Positions 50,819-59,846 of a stretch of DNA of 64,000 bases are shown piece by piece. Below the pieces are notes generated by a model. That model was given only the letters and a program-made list of their open reading frames with translations. It was not told the DNA's origin and searched no databases. Source of the DNA: Candidatus Melainabacteria bacterium RIFCSPHIGHO2_02_FULL_34_12 (GTDB lineage Bacteria; Cyanobacteriota; Vampirovibrionia; 2-02-FULL-35-15); assembly GCA_001784555.1 (NCBI GenBank), contig MFRM01000003.1, positions 47,124 to 111,123 of the forward strand, read 5' to 3'. Both the position numbers and the translations under genes were made by a program. Numbering within the stretch: position 1 is the stretch's first letter; every line of letters starts with the position of its first letter.

Positions 50819-51862
50819 TTAATTTTTCTTGCTAAGCAAAAGAGATTCTTTTAGCAATACCTCTGCAATTCTTACTGCATTCAGCGCTGCACCTATTCGT
50901 AAATTATCAGCTACTATCCAGAGATTAAAAGTGTTTGGATTAGATTTATCTTCCCTTATACGTCCGACATAAACAGGATCTGTTCCTGCAATATCAATTG
51001 CCATGGGATATTTCTCAGAGGATGGATCATCAATAATTTCAATTAGAGGCATTGCACGCAATGCCCTTACAATGTCATCGCGAGATATTTGTTTTTCAAA
51101 CTCTACATTCACGCTTTCGCTATGACCGATATAAACCGGCACACGTACTGCCGTACAGGTAATTTTTAAATTTGGTAAGCCTAAGATTTTTCTTGATTCA
51201 TTAATTACTTTTATTTCTTCTTTCGTATACCCATCATCAGAAAAAACATCTATATGAGGGATGACATTAAATGCAAATTTTCTGTTTGTTGAGACGTTGC
51301 ACGCAACGTCTTTACCTTGCAAGATATTTTTTGATTGCTCTGTAAGTTCATCCATGGCTGCTTTTCCAGCACCTGAAACGCTTTGATAAGTGCTAACTAT
51401 TACTCTTTTTAATCCTGCAAGATCTTGAAGAACTTTTAAAGGTGGCATAAGCTGTGCTGTCGTACAGTTTGGATTTGCAATTATGCCTTTGTGTTTTTTT
51501 AGATCATGGTTATTTACACCTGCAACTACAAGTGGCACATCAGGATCCATGCGATATGCAGAGCTATTATCCACTACCACTGCACCAGATTTCACTGCAT
51601 GCGGGACAAGTTCTTTACTTATCGTTCCACCTGCTGATGCTAAAACCAGATCAATACCATTAAAGCTGTCTTTAGTAGCAAGCTCAACAGTGTATTCTTT
51701 TTCTTTAAATTTTACTTTCGTTCCGGCAGATTTTTTACTGGCAAGAAGTTTTAGATTTTTAATCGGAAAATTTTTCTCTTCAAGAACTTCAAGAAATTTA
51801 CGACCTACATTGCCTGTGGCTCCCAAGATAGCAAGATTTACGCCTGATTCATTATTCACCAT
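50819..51862 (-). CDS. asd: Aspartate-semialdehyde dehydrogenase with two in-frame palindromes
   Basis: AILGATGNVGRKFLEVLEE, IANPNCTTAQLMPPLKVL, TAVRVPVYIGHSESVNVEF. Confidence 0.96.
   Translation of the reverse strand: MVNNESGVNLAILGATGNVGRKFLEVLEEKNFPIKNLKLLASKKSAGTKVKFKEKEYTVELATKDSFNGIDLVLASAGGTISKELVPHAVKSGAVVVDNSSAYRMDPDVPLVVAGVNNHDLKKHKGIIANPNCTTAQLMPPLKVLQDLAGLKRVIVSTYQSVSGAGKAAMDELTEQSKNILQGKDVACNVSTNRKFAFNVIPHIDVFSDDGYTKEEIKVINESRKILGLPNLKITCTAVRVPVYIGHSESVNVEFEKQISRDDIVRALRAMPLIEIIDDPSSEKYPMAIDIAGTDPVYVGRIREDKSNPNTFNLWIVADNLRIGAALNAVRIAEVLLKESLLLSKKN
51043..51070. repeat. Short palindrome in asd, copy 1, in frame (VRALRAMPLI)
   Basis: ttagaggcattgcacgcaatgcccttac. Confidence 0.92.
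51291..51314. repeat. Short palindrome in asd, copy 2, in frame (KDVACNVS)
   Basis: gagacgttgcacgcaacgtcttta. Confidence 0.9.
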
Positions 51863-51983
51863 ATAGGTATATTACAATAAAATAACCCTGTAGCAACCTA
51901 CATTTTGAAGAATATGATTTTAATTCTAAACAAAACATAAAATTCATTGACGATTGTTTCAAATCAATATATATTAATTTCAT

Positions 51984-52898
51984 ATGCAAAACCCATTTGG
52001 TCAAGTTTTAACAGCAATGATCACACCTTTTTGTAGAGGCGAGGTAACCTCGCCTCTACAAATAGATTATGAAGGCACTGAAAAATTAATTGACCATTTA
52101 ATTAAGACTGGAACAGACACAATCATAGTTGCTGGCACTACAGGTGAAAGTCCTACCTTATCTCATGAAGAAGAAAGAGAACTTTGCAAATTTGTACAAA
52201 AAACTACGGGCAAAAAAATTAAAATAATTCTAGGTGCAGGTTCTAATTCCACAGCAACTGCAATTGAATCCACAAAAGAAGCAGAAAAATTAGGCGTAGA
52301 TGGAGTACTTTCTGTAGTTCCTTATTACAACAAACCAAATCAAAGAGGACTTATTGAACATTTTAGTCAGATTGCAAAGTCTACAAGTCTGCCAATTATT
52401 TTGTATAACATTCCAGGTCGTACTGGAATAAATATGGAGCCTCAAACAGCAGCAGAACTTGTCAGTAAATTTAAAAATATAATTGGATATAAAGATGCTA
52501 CAGGTAATCTGGAAAATACCAGCCAAGTAATACAATTAGCACCAAAAGGATTCCTTATATATAGCGGGGATGACAGCTTAACCCTTCCAATGTTATCTAT
52601 AGGAGCTGTTGGTGTTATAAGCGTAGCCAGTCATATTGTTGGAAATGAAATTAAGGATATGATAAATTCTTTCTTTACGGGTAAAATAGATAAAGCAAAA
52701 GAGATTCATAACAAACTTTTTCCTTTATTTAAAGCATTATTTAAGGCACCAAATCCTACATGTATAAAAGCAGCACTGGAAATAAAAGGAATATGCAAAT
52801 CAGATTTAAGATTGCCACTTGTAAAATTAACTGAAAAAGAATTAGCTGAATTAAAAATGGTGATTGAAAAAATAGAAAATCAATTAATCAAGGCATAA
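51984..52898 (+). CDS. dapA: 4-hydroxy-tetrahydrodipicolinate synthase with in-frame palindrome
   Basis: IIVAGTTGESPTLSHEEE, PYYNKPNQRGLIEHF, YNIPGRTGINM. Confidence 0.96.
   Translation: MQNPFGQVLTAMITPFCRGEVTSPLQIDYEGTEKLIDHLIKTGTDTIIVAGTTGESPTLSHEEERELCKFVQKTTGKKIKIILGAGSNSTATAIESTKEAEKLGVDGVLSVVPYYNKPNQRGLIEHFSQIAKSTSLPIILYNIPGRTGINMEPQTAAELVSKFKNIIGYKDATGNLENTSQVIQLAPKGFLIYSGDDSLTLPMLSIGAVGVISVASHIVGNEIKDMINSFFTGKIDKAKEIHNKLFPLFKALFKAPNPTCIKAALEIKGICKSDLRLPLVKLTEKELAELKMVIEKIENQLIKA
52032..52060. repeat. Short palindrome in dapA, in frame (CRGEVTSPLQ)
   Basis: tgtagaggcgaggtaacctcgcctctaca. Confidence 0.97.
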
Positions 52899-52984
52899 AC
52901 AGATTTCCCGCCACAGGCGGGTCCGCCTAGGGCGGAAAAAACCGGAAAATTCCATCAACATCTGTGTTGATATCGGTAATTAAA

Positions 52985-53012
52985 TGTAGGGGCATACCAA
53001 TGTGTTTGCCCA
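52985..53012. repeat. Degenerate short palindrome between dapA and the RNase J gene
   Basis: tgtaggggcataccaatgtgtttgccca; shares its core with 62323..62348. Confidence 0.6.
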
Positions 53013-53026
53013 GTGAAACAAAAAAG

Positions 53027-53052
53027 TTTGGGCTTGCTACAGCAAGCCCAAA
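53027..53052. promoter_or_regulatory. Hairpin immediately upstream of the RNase J start
   Basis: tttgggcttgctacagcaagcccaaa, ends 20 nt before the ATG. Confidence 0.5.
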
Positions 53053-53071
53053 AAGAGGGAAACAATAAACA

Positions 53072-54859
53072 ATGACTAAGAATCCAGCAAATACCGAAGA
53101 AAAAAAAATCCGCAAAGTAATAAAGCGTGGTGATGACACAGTAGTAGTTACCAAAGGTGAAACCAGCTTAAACGGACATGTACCAATAGTCCCCGGATCA
53201 AAAGTAAAAGTTATTCCTCTGGGCGGAATGTGTGAAATTGGAAAGAATACCTGGATTATTGAATATGAAGATGAAATGGTTCTTATAGATGGCGGACTTG
53301 CATTCCCTTCAGATGCCATGCCTGGCGTCGAAATAGTTCTGCCTGACATAAGTTATCTGGTTCAAAACAAAAATAAAATTAAAGGACAAGTTATTACTCA
53401 CGGACATGAAGATCATATTGGCGGGATTGTGCCTATGCTGAAACAATTTGACATTCCAATAATTTATGGTCCGTCACTGGCAATAGGACTTCTGGAAGAA
53501 AAACTAAAAGATGCACAGCTTTCTGACAGAACATCTCTTCATAAAGGAAGACCAAGACAAACTTTTAAAATTGGTTCTCTTGCATTTACTTATACAAGGA
53601 ATACCCACTCCATAGCTGATAGTTTTTGTCTTATAATTCATACTCCATGCGGAAAAATTGTTCATTCAGGAGATTTTAAATTTGATTTTACTCCTGTAGA
53701 TGGAGAGTTTTTTGATGTTTATACCCTAGCAAAAGCTAGTGAAGAAGGAGTTTTACTTTTAATTAGTGACAGTACAAATGTGGAGAGAGAAGGATATACT
53801 CCGTCTGAAAGATCTGTATATGGAAGACTTGAAGAAGAATTTAACAAAGCTCCAGGGCGAATAATAATTACTACATTTGCATCACAAGTTCATAGAATAA
53901 GACAAATACTTGATATCTGCATTAAAGCAAATAAAAAAGTTGCAATTTTCGGGCGTTCAATGCTTCTACTTGCAACTATTTCAAGAGAGCTTGGACACAT
54001 GAAATTTCCAGATGGACTTTTGGTAAACCTGGAAGATTTAAATAAATTGCCCGATGAAAGGACTGTGATTCTTACTACAGGTTCACAGGGTGAACCGCTT
54101 TCAGCACTTACAAGAATGGCATTTGATGAACACAGACAGGTAACCATTCAGCCTAAAGACACTGTAATTATTTCCGCTACACCGATTCCTGGGAATGAAA
54201 GAGCAGTAGCAAATGTTGTAAATGCCTTAAGCGCTAAAGGTGCCCATGTAGTTTATGGCAGAGAATCAGGTGTACACGTTTCAGGTCATGCCTGCCGCGA
54301 AGAACAAAGAATGCTTTTAAATATTGTAAAACCAAAATATTTCCTTCCTGCTCACGGTGAATACCGAATGCTTGTGCTGCATGGAAATGTAGGCGTGGAA
54401 TGCGGTGTAGATCCAAAAAATGTTTTTCTAATGGAAAACGGTGATGTGCTTGAACTTACAAGCGAATCAGCAAAATTAAACGGTCAGGTTCCGGCAGGAA
54501 TAATTATGGTAGATAGTACACGCGTGGGCGATGTAGATGAACATATTATTGAACAAAGGCATAAGCTGGCATCTGAAGGATTGCTTAGTATTTTACTTAC
54601 TATAAAAGATAAAAAATCTCTGGCAGAGCCTATTATTGAAGCTAAGGGACTGGTCTTAGCACAAGAAGACAATACTCATGGACAGTTTATAAATGATGCA
54701 AAGAAAATGGTGATTAAAACTATAAGTGATTTCTTTGAAAAAAACGAAAAAGATATAGAAAAATTAAAAGAAAAGGTTAAAGCTGAATTAATAAAACTAG
54801 TTCATGCAGAGCTTAAAAGGGAACCTTTACTTCAGGTTATTATACTAGAATCTAAATAA
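53072..54859 (+). CDS. rnj: Ribonuclease J (metallo-beta-lactamase/beta-CASP)
   Basis: VITHGHEDHIGGIVPML, RNTHSIADSF, YFLPAHGEYRML. Confidence 0.95.
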   Translation: MTKNPANTEEKKIRKVIKRGDDTVVVTKGETSLNGHVPIVPGSKVKVIPLGGMCEIGKNTWIIEYEDEMVLIDGGLAFPSDAMPGVEIVLPDISYLVQNKNKIKGQVITHGHEDHIGGIVPMLKQFDIPIIYGPSLAIGLLEEKLKDAQLSDRTSLHKGRPRQTFKIGSLAFTYTRNTHSIADSFCLIIHTPCGKIVHSGDFKFDFTPVDGEFFDVYTLAKASEEGVLLLISDSTNVEREGYTPSERSVYGRLEEEFNKAPGRIIITTFASQVHRIRQILDICIKANKKVAIFGRSMLLLATISRELGHMKFPDGLLVNLEDLNKLPDERTVILTTGSQGEPLSALTRMAFDEHRQVTIQPKDTVIISATPIPGNERAVANVVNALSAKGAHVVYGRESGVHVSGHACREEQRMLLNIVKPKYFLPAHGEYRMLVLHGNVGVECGVDPKNVFLMENGDVLELTSESAKLNGQVPAGIIMVDSTRVGDVDEHIIEQRHKLASEGLLSILLTIKDKKSLAEPIIEAKGLVLAQEDNTHGQFINDAKKMVIKTISDFFEKNEKDIEKLKEKVKAELIKLVHAELKREPLLQVIILESK

Positions 54860-54912
54860 GGAATTAATAATTCCCTGATAAAAGAACAACCAAAAGGGTA
54901 TTAAATAATTAA

Positions 54913-55155
54913 GTGAACATTGCAGAATTAAAACGCGCCAATATACATGAAATTGATGTCAGTGAACTTCCTGACTATAAAATTATCGGGAAATTGCTTC
55001 TAGAACAAACCATAAAATCTCCTGGCGACATAATTATTATAGATGAGAAAAGCTATATTACCGTAGAAAAGGTTCATCATTACTATTATGACGGTGTAAA
55101 ATACCAATTCGCTAAAATGACATTCATAGTAAGATCTTTAGAAAGATTTTGCTGA
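54913..55155 (+). CDS. Small conserved-looking protein, unknown function (GTG start)
   Basis: 80-aa ORF directly downstream of the RNase J gene. Confidence 0.55.
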   Translation: MNIAELKRANIHEIDVSELPDYKIIGKLLLEQTIKSPGDIIIIDEKSYITVEKVHHYYYDGVKYQFAKMTFIVRSLERFC

Positions 55156-55198
55156 TATCTTCAATGTATAGAACTTACTTAAAGATCATATTAATCCA

Positions 55199-55278
55199 AA
55201 TGTCACCCTGAGAGTTAGCGAAGGGCCTCATTACGTTCAAAGGTCCTTCGCCTTTGGCTCAGGACGACACTTCGTGTC
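55199..55278. repeat. Inverted-repeat element of the GTCA-CCTGAG…GAAGG / CCTTCG…CTCAGGACGAC type plus GACACTTCGTGTC hairpin
   Basis: gtcaccctgagagttagcgaaggg…ccttcgcctttggctcaggacgacacttcgtgtc. Confidence 0.8.
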
Positions 55279-55285
55279 GTTTTTG

Positions 55286-55405
55286 TTAGCTTTTTTTTTC
55301 TTTTTTATTTCGCTTGTTCATATCATAAGCTATTGCACCAAGTGTAATAAACAATGGGATGAAAAATCCTGCCATTAGCATAATTAATTGTTGTTCTTGA
55401 TTCAT
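55286..55405 (-). CDS. 39-aa single-TM mini-protein (MNQEQQLIMLMAGFFIPLFITLGAIAYDMNKRNKKEKKS)
   Basis: TAATG overlap with upstream 55405..55635; not in the supplied ORF track. Confidence 0.55.
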   Translation of the reverse strand: MNQEQQLIMLMAGFFIPLFITLGAIAYDMNKRNKKEKKS

Positions 55406-55635
55406 TATTTTTTCTCTTTAATCGGAATATACCCTAAATAGAAGAATAAGCAACCTAGTAATAATATTAACACAGCCCAGAAAACATAGCCATCCAAAGG
55501 ACTTTTCTTAAAAACAATAGTCTGAAACATTATTGATCCTATGGGTGCTAAAAATGCAAAGCCAAGATTTCTTAATATTCCAGAAAAATATTTTTGCTCT
55601 TCAGTAATCACATTGCCATTTAAGCATAAGAACAA
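55405..55635 (-). CDS. Small membrane protein, resembles the 49102..49341 product
   Basis: LGFAFLAPIGSIMFQTIVF…LLLGCLFFYLGYIPIKE. Confidence 0.55.
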   Translation of the reverse strand: MFLCLNGNVITEEQKYFSGILRNLGFAFLAPIGSIMFQTIVFKKSPLDGYVFWAVLILLLGCLFFYLGYIPIKEKK

Positions 55636-55693
55636 ATTATGTTTAATTTCATGTAACCCAGAGTATCAAAAACATAACAGATGATACTGTCGG

Positions 55694-56656
55694 TTACATA
55701 ATCAATCCATTCAAATACTCGTCAAAATCAAATTCTACGATGTCGTCTATTTGTTCACCTGTTCCTATAAATTTTACAGGTAGAGAAAGTTTGTTCATAA
55801 TATTTAAAATCACACCGCCCTTTGCAGAACTGTCGAGCTTAGAAAGAATAATGCCGGTAAGTCCAATGGCTTTTGAAAATAATTCTGCCTGAACAATTGC
55901 ATTTTGACCAATCGTGGCATCCAGTACGATTAGCTTCTCAAGATTTGGAGCCATGCCAAGGCATGGCTTTACAAATTTTTCGATTATAGAATTTATTTTC
56001 CGCAATTCATCCATGAGATTAATCTGTGAATGTAATCTCCCTGCAGTATCAATGAGGACAACATTAAAATTTTCATTTTTTGCTTTCTTAAGCGCAGCAT
56101 AAACTACAGCATCTGGTTTTTTAACCTCAGGAGGTGAAAATATTTCTGCTTCTGCTCGCTTTGCCCATACATCAAGCTGTTCTCCTGCAGCTGCACGAAA
56201 GGTATCTCCTGCCACGATTAAAACTTTTTGTTTGCCATCTTTAAATCTCCTTGCAAGTTTGCCTATAGATGTGGTTTTACCGGAGCCGTTTACACCGACG
56301 ATTAAATAAATTCCGTTTTGAAGGTGGGGTCCCGGGACTTCACCTTCGGGTAATTGTGATTTTATTGTTTCCTTTATTTTTTCTTGTAATTTATTTTTTT
56401 CAATCTGTAAGGGCGTGCCATGGACTGCCCCTACTTTTATATTCTTCTTTAATTCATTAATAATTTTTTCAGACAGCTCAAGACCTACATCAGCTTTAAT
56501 GAATTTTTCTAAAAGACTGTCATAGAATTCTTCATCAACATTTATGTTTATATTCTCTGTCGTAGGGACGTAGCGAGCTACGTCCCTACGGGTTTTTGAT
56601 AATGCTTCTTTTATCTTGAATATATTATTTTCCAACCACTTCTTCATCTTAAGCAT
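55694..56656 (-). CDS. ftsY: Signal recognition particle receptor FtsY with four in-frame palindromes
   Basis: GVNGSGKTTSIGKLARRF, VAGDTFRAAAGEQLDVWAKR, IDTAGRLHSQINLMDEL, LSKLDSSAKGG. Confidence 0.96.
   Translation of the reverse strand: MLKMKKWLENNIFKIKEALSKTRRDVARYVPTTENININVDEEFYDSLLEKFIKADVGLELSEKIINELKKNIKVGAVHGTPLQIEKNKLQEKIKETIKSQLPEGEVPGPHLQNGIYLIVGVNGSGKTTSIGKLARRFKDGKQKVLIVAGDTFRAAAGEQLDVWAKRAEAEIFSPPEVKKPDAVVYAALKKAKNENFNVVLIDTAGRLHSQINLMDELRKINSIIEKFVKPCLGMAPNLEKLIVLDATIGQNAIVQAELFSKAIGLTGIILSKLDSSAKGGVILNIMNKLSLPVKFIGTGEQIDDIVEFDFDEYLNGLIM
55949..55973. repeat. Palindrome in ftsY, in frame (VKPCLGMAP)
   Basis: agccatgccaaggcatggctttaca. Confidence 0.85.
56320..56347. repeat. 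Palindrome in ftsY, in frame (EGEVPGPHLQ)
   Basis: gaaggtggggtcccgggacttcaccttc. Confidence 0.85.
56406..56434. repeat. Palindrome in ftsY, in frame (VGAVHGTPLQ)
   Basis: tgtaagggcgtgccatggactgcccctac. Confidence 0.88.
56561..56590. repeat. Palindrome in ftsY, in frame (TRRDVARYVPT)
   Basis: cgtagggacgtagcgagctacgtccctacg. Confidence 0.95.
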
Positions 56657-56669
56657 CTATAATAACATT

Positions 56670-58139
56670 ATGGTTAACAAGGACTCCATTGCATTACTCC
56701 CTCTAGACGACCGTCCAGTTTCTTATCTACTTCCAAAACAAATTGCTGATTTTTCAGGAGTAAATTTAATTTTACCTGAGAGAAAATATCTTGGTGATTT
56801 AAATCATGGATCTGATTTGAAATATATTGATAATTGGTGTAGGGGCGTATTGCAATACGCCCCTACATTTGTTGTTTCATTGGACAGCTGGGTTTACGGT
56901 GGATTGGTTCAATCAAGAAAACACGATTTCACATTAGACGAATTAAAGAAACGTGTTAGTGCACTCGCGGGAGGCGAGGTCCCGGGATCTCGCCTGCAGA
57001 ATGTTTATGGATTTTCATCCATAATGCGAATCCCAAATTATAATTCCAGCGAAGAAGAAAAAGATTACTGGAAAGACTATGGAGAAAGTATTTTTAAGTG
57101 GTCTGAGCTTATGCATAAAGTAGGAAGAGGGATTACTGAAAAAGGAACATCTCATGAAGAGCTGCTGGAAAAATGGTATGAGAGTTCAAAATCAATTCCA
57201 GTGAACGTTCTGGCTGATTATAAAAGACACAGAGATAAAAACCTTACGGTTAATTTGCTTTGGATCGAACTGTCACATGATAAATGTTTTGAATGTTTAA
57301 TTTTTTCATGTGACGATTCTTCTAGATATGGAATGAATGTAATTGAAGCTGAATATATTAAACGAGAAATTAAAAAGCACAGATTTTCAGATCTAGCTAA
57401 AGTAATTTCAGGCACTGATGAAATATCTCTTGTTCTTATGACTAAAGCAAATCTTAAATCACAAGACAAAAAACCTTCTCTATGTCTTTTCTTTAACAGC
57501 ATTGAGGGTAAAACCCAGATCCCAAGATATGAATCAAATACAATACATGAATCTATTAAAGATCAAATAGATACTTTAGGGCTTGAAATAAAAGATTTAA
57601 ATGAATCTGATATTTTAGTTTGTATTCATCTTTCAGATTCAGTCCAGGGAGATCATATTTTTAAAATTAAACCCTGCGACACTTCAAAAAATATTGAAGA
57701 GCTAAAGAATATGCTTGAAAAAATTAATAAGCCTTTTATTCTGATAGATCTTGCATATGCAAACGGATCAGATCCACAGCTCATAGAAGCACTGATAAAT
57801 TCAAAAATCAACTGGGACCATTGTTACGGTTATGCAGGCTGGAATACCTGCTCAAACAGCACTGGTTCAGCTCTAGCAATAGGAATAAACAGGTGGATTG
57901 CTGAAAAAAATAGTTCCTTTAATAAGATTGCATTTAAAAAATGTCTTCTTACAAGATTTTTAGATGATTATGCATATCAGGCTCAGATAAGACATGTTGG
58001 TATTACAGAAAAAGAGATAAACAAAAAAATAATGCCACATGTTCAGGCATTTTCAAAACTTTTAGGAATAAATGATATAAAGGTAAAATGTTCACTGCCA
58101 TGGAAAAGAACATTTGAAGCAGAGATCGATGTCATATAA
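56670..58139 (+). CDS. DUF4127-like family protein with two in-frame palindromes
   Basis: IALLPLDDRPVSYLLPKQIA; VVSLDSWVYGGLVQSRKH; DLAYANGSDPQLIEAL. Confidence 0.82.
   Translation: MVNKDSIALLPLDDRPVSYLLPKQIADFSGVNLILPERKYLGDLNHGSDLKYIDNWCRGVLQYAPTFVVSLDSWVYGGLVQSRKHDFTLDELKKRVSALAGGEVPGSRLQNVYGFSSIMRIPNYNSSEEEKDYWKDYGESIFKWSELMHKVGRGITEKGTSHEELLEKWYESSKSIPVNVLADYKRHRDKNLTVNLLWIELSHDKCFECLIFSCDDSSRYGMNVIEAEYIKREIKKHRFSDLAKVISGTDEISLVLMTKANLKSQDKKPSLCLFFNSIEGKTQIPRYESNTIHESIKDQIDTLGLEIKDLNESDILVCIHLSDSVQGDHIFKIKPCDTSKNIEELKNMLEKINKPFILIDLAYANGSDPQLIEALINSKINWDHCYGYAGWNTCSNSTGSALAIGINRWIAEKNSSFNKIAFKKCLLTRFLDDYAYQAQIRHVGITEKEINKKIMPHVQAFSKLLGINDIKVKCSLPWKRTFEAEIDVI
56838..56867. repeat. 30-bp perfect palindrome in the DUF4127-like gene, in frame (CRGVLQYAPT)
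   Basis: tgtaggggcgtattgcaatacgcccctaca. Confidence 0.98.
56971..56997. repeat. Palindrome in the DUF4127-like gene, copy 2, in frame (GGEVPGSRLQ)
   Basis: gaggcgaggtcccgggatctcgcctgc. Confidence 0.85.
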
Positions 58140-59790
58140 ACAAAAAATTCATAAAGAAATCAAAAAAGCCTTAAACGGTGAATCTGATTTGGTTTATTTA
58201 GAACGTACAAAACTAAAAGAACATGGTGATGTTTCAACAAATATTGCAATGGTACTGGCAAAAAAGCAAAAAAGAAATCCACTTGATATTGCAAATGAGC
58301 TAAAAGAAAAAATAAAAGCAGATGGCAGTTTAATCTCACATATAGAAGTAGCAAAACCTGGTTTTGTAAATTTTGTAGTCGGAGATTATGCACTTAGTGA
58401 GTCTTTAGTTGAGGTTATTAATATTGGAGATAAATTTGGCTTTGCGCCTGAAAAATCAAAAGAAGAAACATTAGTGGAATATGTTTCTGCAAATCCAACC
58501 GGAGATTTACACATCGGTCATGGAAGACAGGCAGTGATTGGAAGTTGTTTAGTAAATCTTTTAAGCGCAGCAGGATATGACGTAAAAAGTGAGTTTTACA
58601 TAAATGATTTTGGCGAACAAATACAAAACCTCTCAGACACTGCATGGGCAATACATTGTAAATTAAACGGAGAAAATGTCCAGTGGAAAGAAGATTTTTA
58701 TCCTGAAGATTTATTATTGCCGTACGTGAAGAAAATTGTAGGGGCTTACTGCAGTAAGCCCCAGCAGCAATTGACGAAAGAAATCCTTGGACAAGAAATA
58801 AAAGATTTAATTTTAAAATCACAGGAAGAGCTGCTTTCTTCTCTAAAGATAAGTTTTGATAAATGGCATAGTGAAACAGATCTGCATACTCGTGGAGAAG
58901 TTAAAAATACACTTAAAAAACTAAAAGAGTCTGGCATTACATACGAGCATGAAGGAGCCATATGGCTTAAGGCACAAGAACTTGGAGATGTAAGAGACAG
59001 AGTGCTAGTAAGATCTGACGGGCGAAGTACTTATTTGCTGGCAGACGTTGCATATCATATTAATAAATTTAAACGCAGTACAAAACTAATTACCCTATGG
59101 GGTGCAGATCACCATGGACAGGAAGTTGGACTAAAAGGTGCTTTAAAGGTTCTTAAATATGATGAAAACAAGCTTGAAATAATTTTTGTGCAGATGGTTA
59201 GCTTAAAAAAAGAAGGACAGGAAATAAAAATGTCCAAGCGCGCCGGGACAGTAGTTACTGTAGATGAAGTATTAAATGAAGTAGGCCCCGATGCTTTTAG
59301 ATATTTTCTGGTTGAAAGTCATCCTAACCATAGAATGATTTTTGATATTGATTTAGCTAAAAAACAAGATAAAGATAATCCTGTTTATTACATCCAGTAT
59401 GCCCATGCAAGATGTTGCAGTATTTTTAGACAAATTACAGATGACATTAAAAAAGAGGAGGTGCTAAAAAAGTGCACGATAAGCCCTGATGTTTTTATGT
59501 ATTTATTTAAAGCTAATAATCAGGAGTACTCAGCCACTAAATCTCTTATTTTACGGATTCTTGATTTTCCTGAAGAAGTTCTAAATTCGGCTGAGAGCAG
59601 ATCGCCTAGCAGAATTGCTAATTATTTAAAAGAACTGGCTACAGATTTCCATCAATTTTATACAGTTTGTCGTGTAATATCAAAAGATATAAATTTAACC
59701 GAAGCCAGATTAGGTCTGGTCGAAACAGTAAAAATAACAATTGCAAACGGTTTAAAAATACTAGGTATCAATGCACCTGAATCAATGTAA
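58129..59790 (+). CDS. argS: Arginyl-tRNA synthetase with in-frame palindrome
   Basis: EYVSANPTGDLHIGHGRQAVIGSCL, GADHHGQEVGLKGAL, KMSKRAGTVVTVDEVL. Confidence 0.97.
   Translation: MSYKQKIHKEIKKALNGESDLVYLERTKLKEHGDVSTNIAMVLAKKQKRNPLDIANELKEKIKADGSLISHIEVAKPGFVNFVVGDYALSESLVEVINIGDKFGFAPEKSKEETLVEYVSANPTGDLHIGHGRQAVIGSCLVNLLSAAGYDVKSEFYINDFGEQIQNLSDTAWAIHCKLNGENVQWKEDFYPEDLLLPYVKKIVGAYCSKPQQQLTKEILGQEIKDLILKSQEELLSSLKISFDKWHSETDLHTRGEVKNTLKKLKESGITYEHEGAIWLKAQELGDVRDRVLVRSDGRSTYLLADVAYHINKFKRSTKLITLWGADHHGQEVGLKGALKVLKYDENKLEIIFVQMVSLKKEGQEIKMSKRAGTVVTVDEVLNEVGPDAFRYFLVESHPNHRMIFDIDLAKKQDKDNPVYYIQYAHARCCSIFRQITDDIKKEEVLKKCTISPDVFMYLFKANNQEYSATKSLILRILDFPEEVLNSAESRSPSRIANYLKELATDFHQFYTVCRVISKDINLTEARLGLVETVKITIANGLKILGINAPESM
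58738..58762. repeat. Short palindrome in argS, in frame (VGAYCSKP)
   Basis: gtaggggcttactgcagtaagcccc. Confidence 0.93.
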
Positions 59791-59795
59791 AACAA

Positions 59796-59825
59796 TGTAG
59801 AGGCGTAGTGCATTATGCCTCTACA
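59796..59825. repeat. Short palindrome, intergenic downstream of argS
   Basis: tgtagaggcgtagtgcattatgcctctaca. Confidence 0.93.
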
Positions 59826-59846
59826 AACAAATGCTAGAATTAACAT

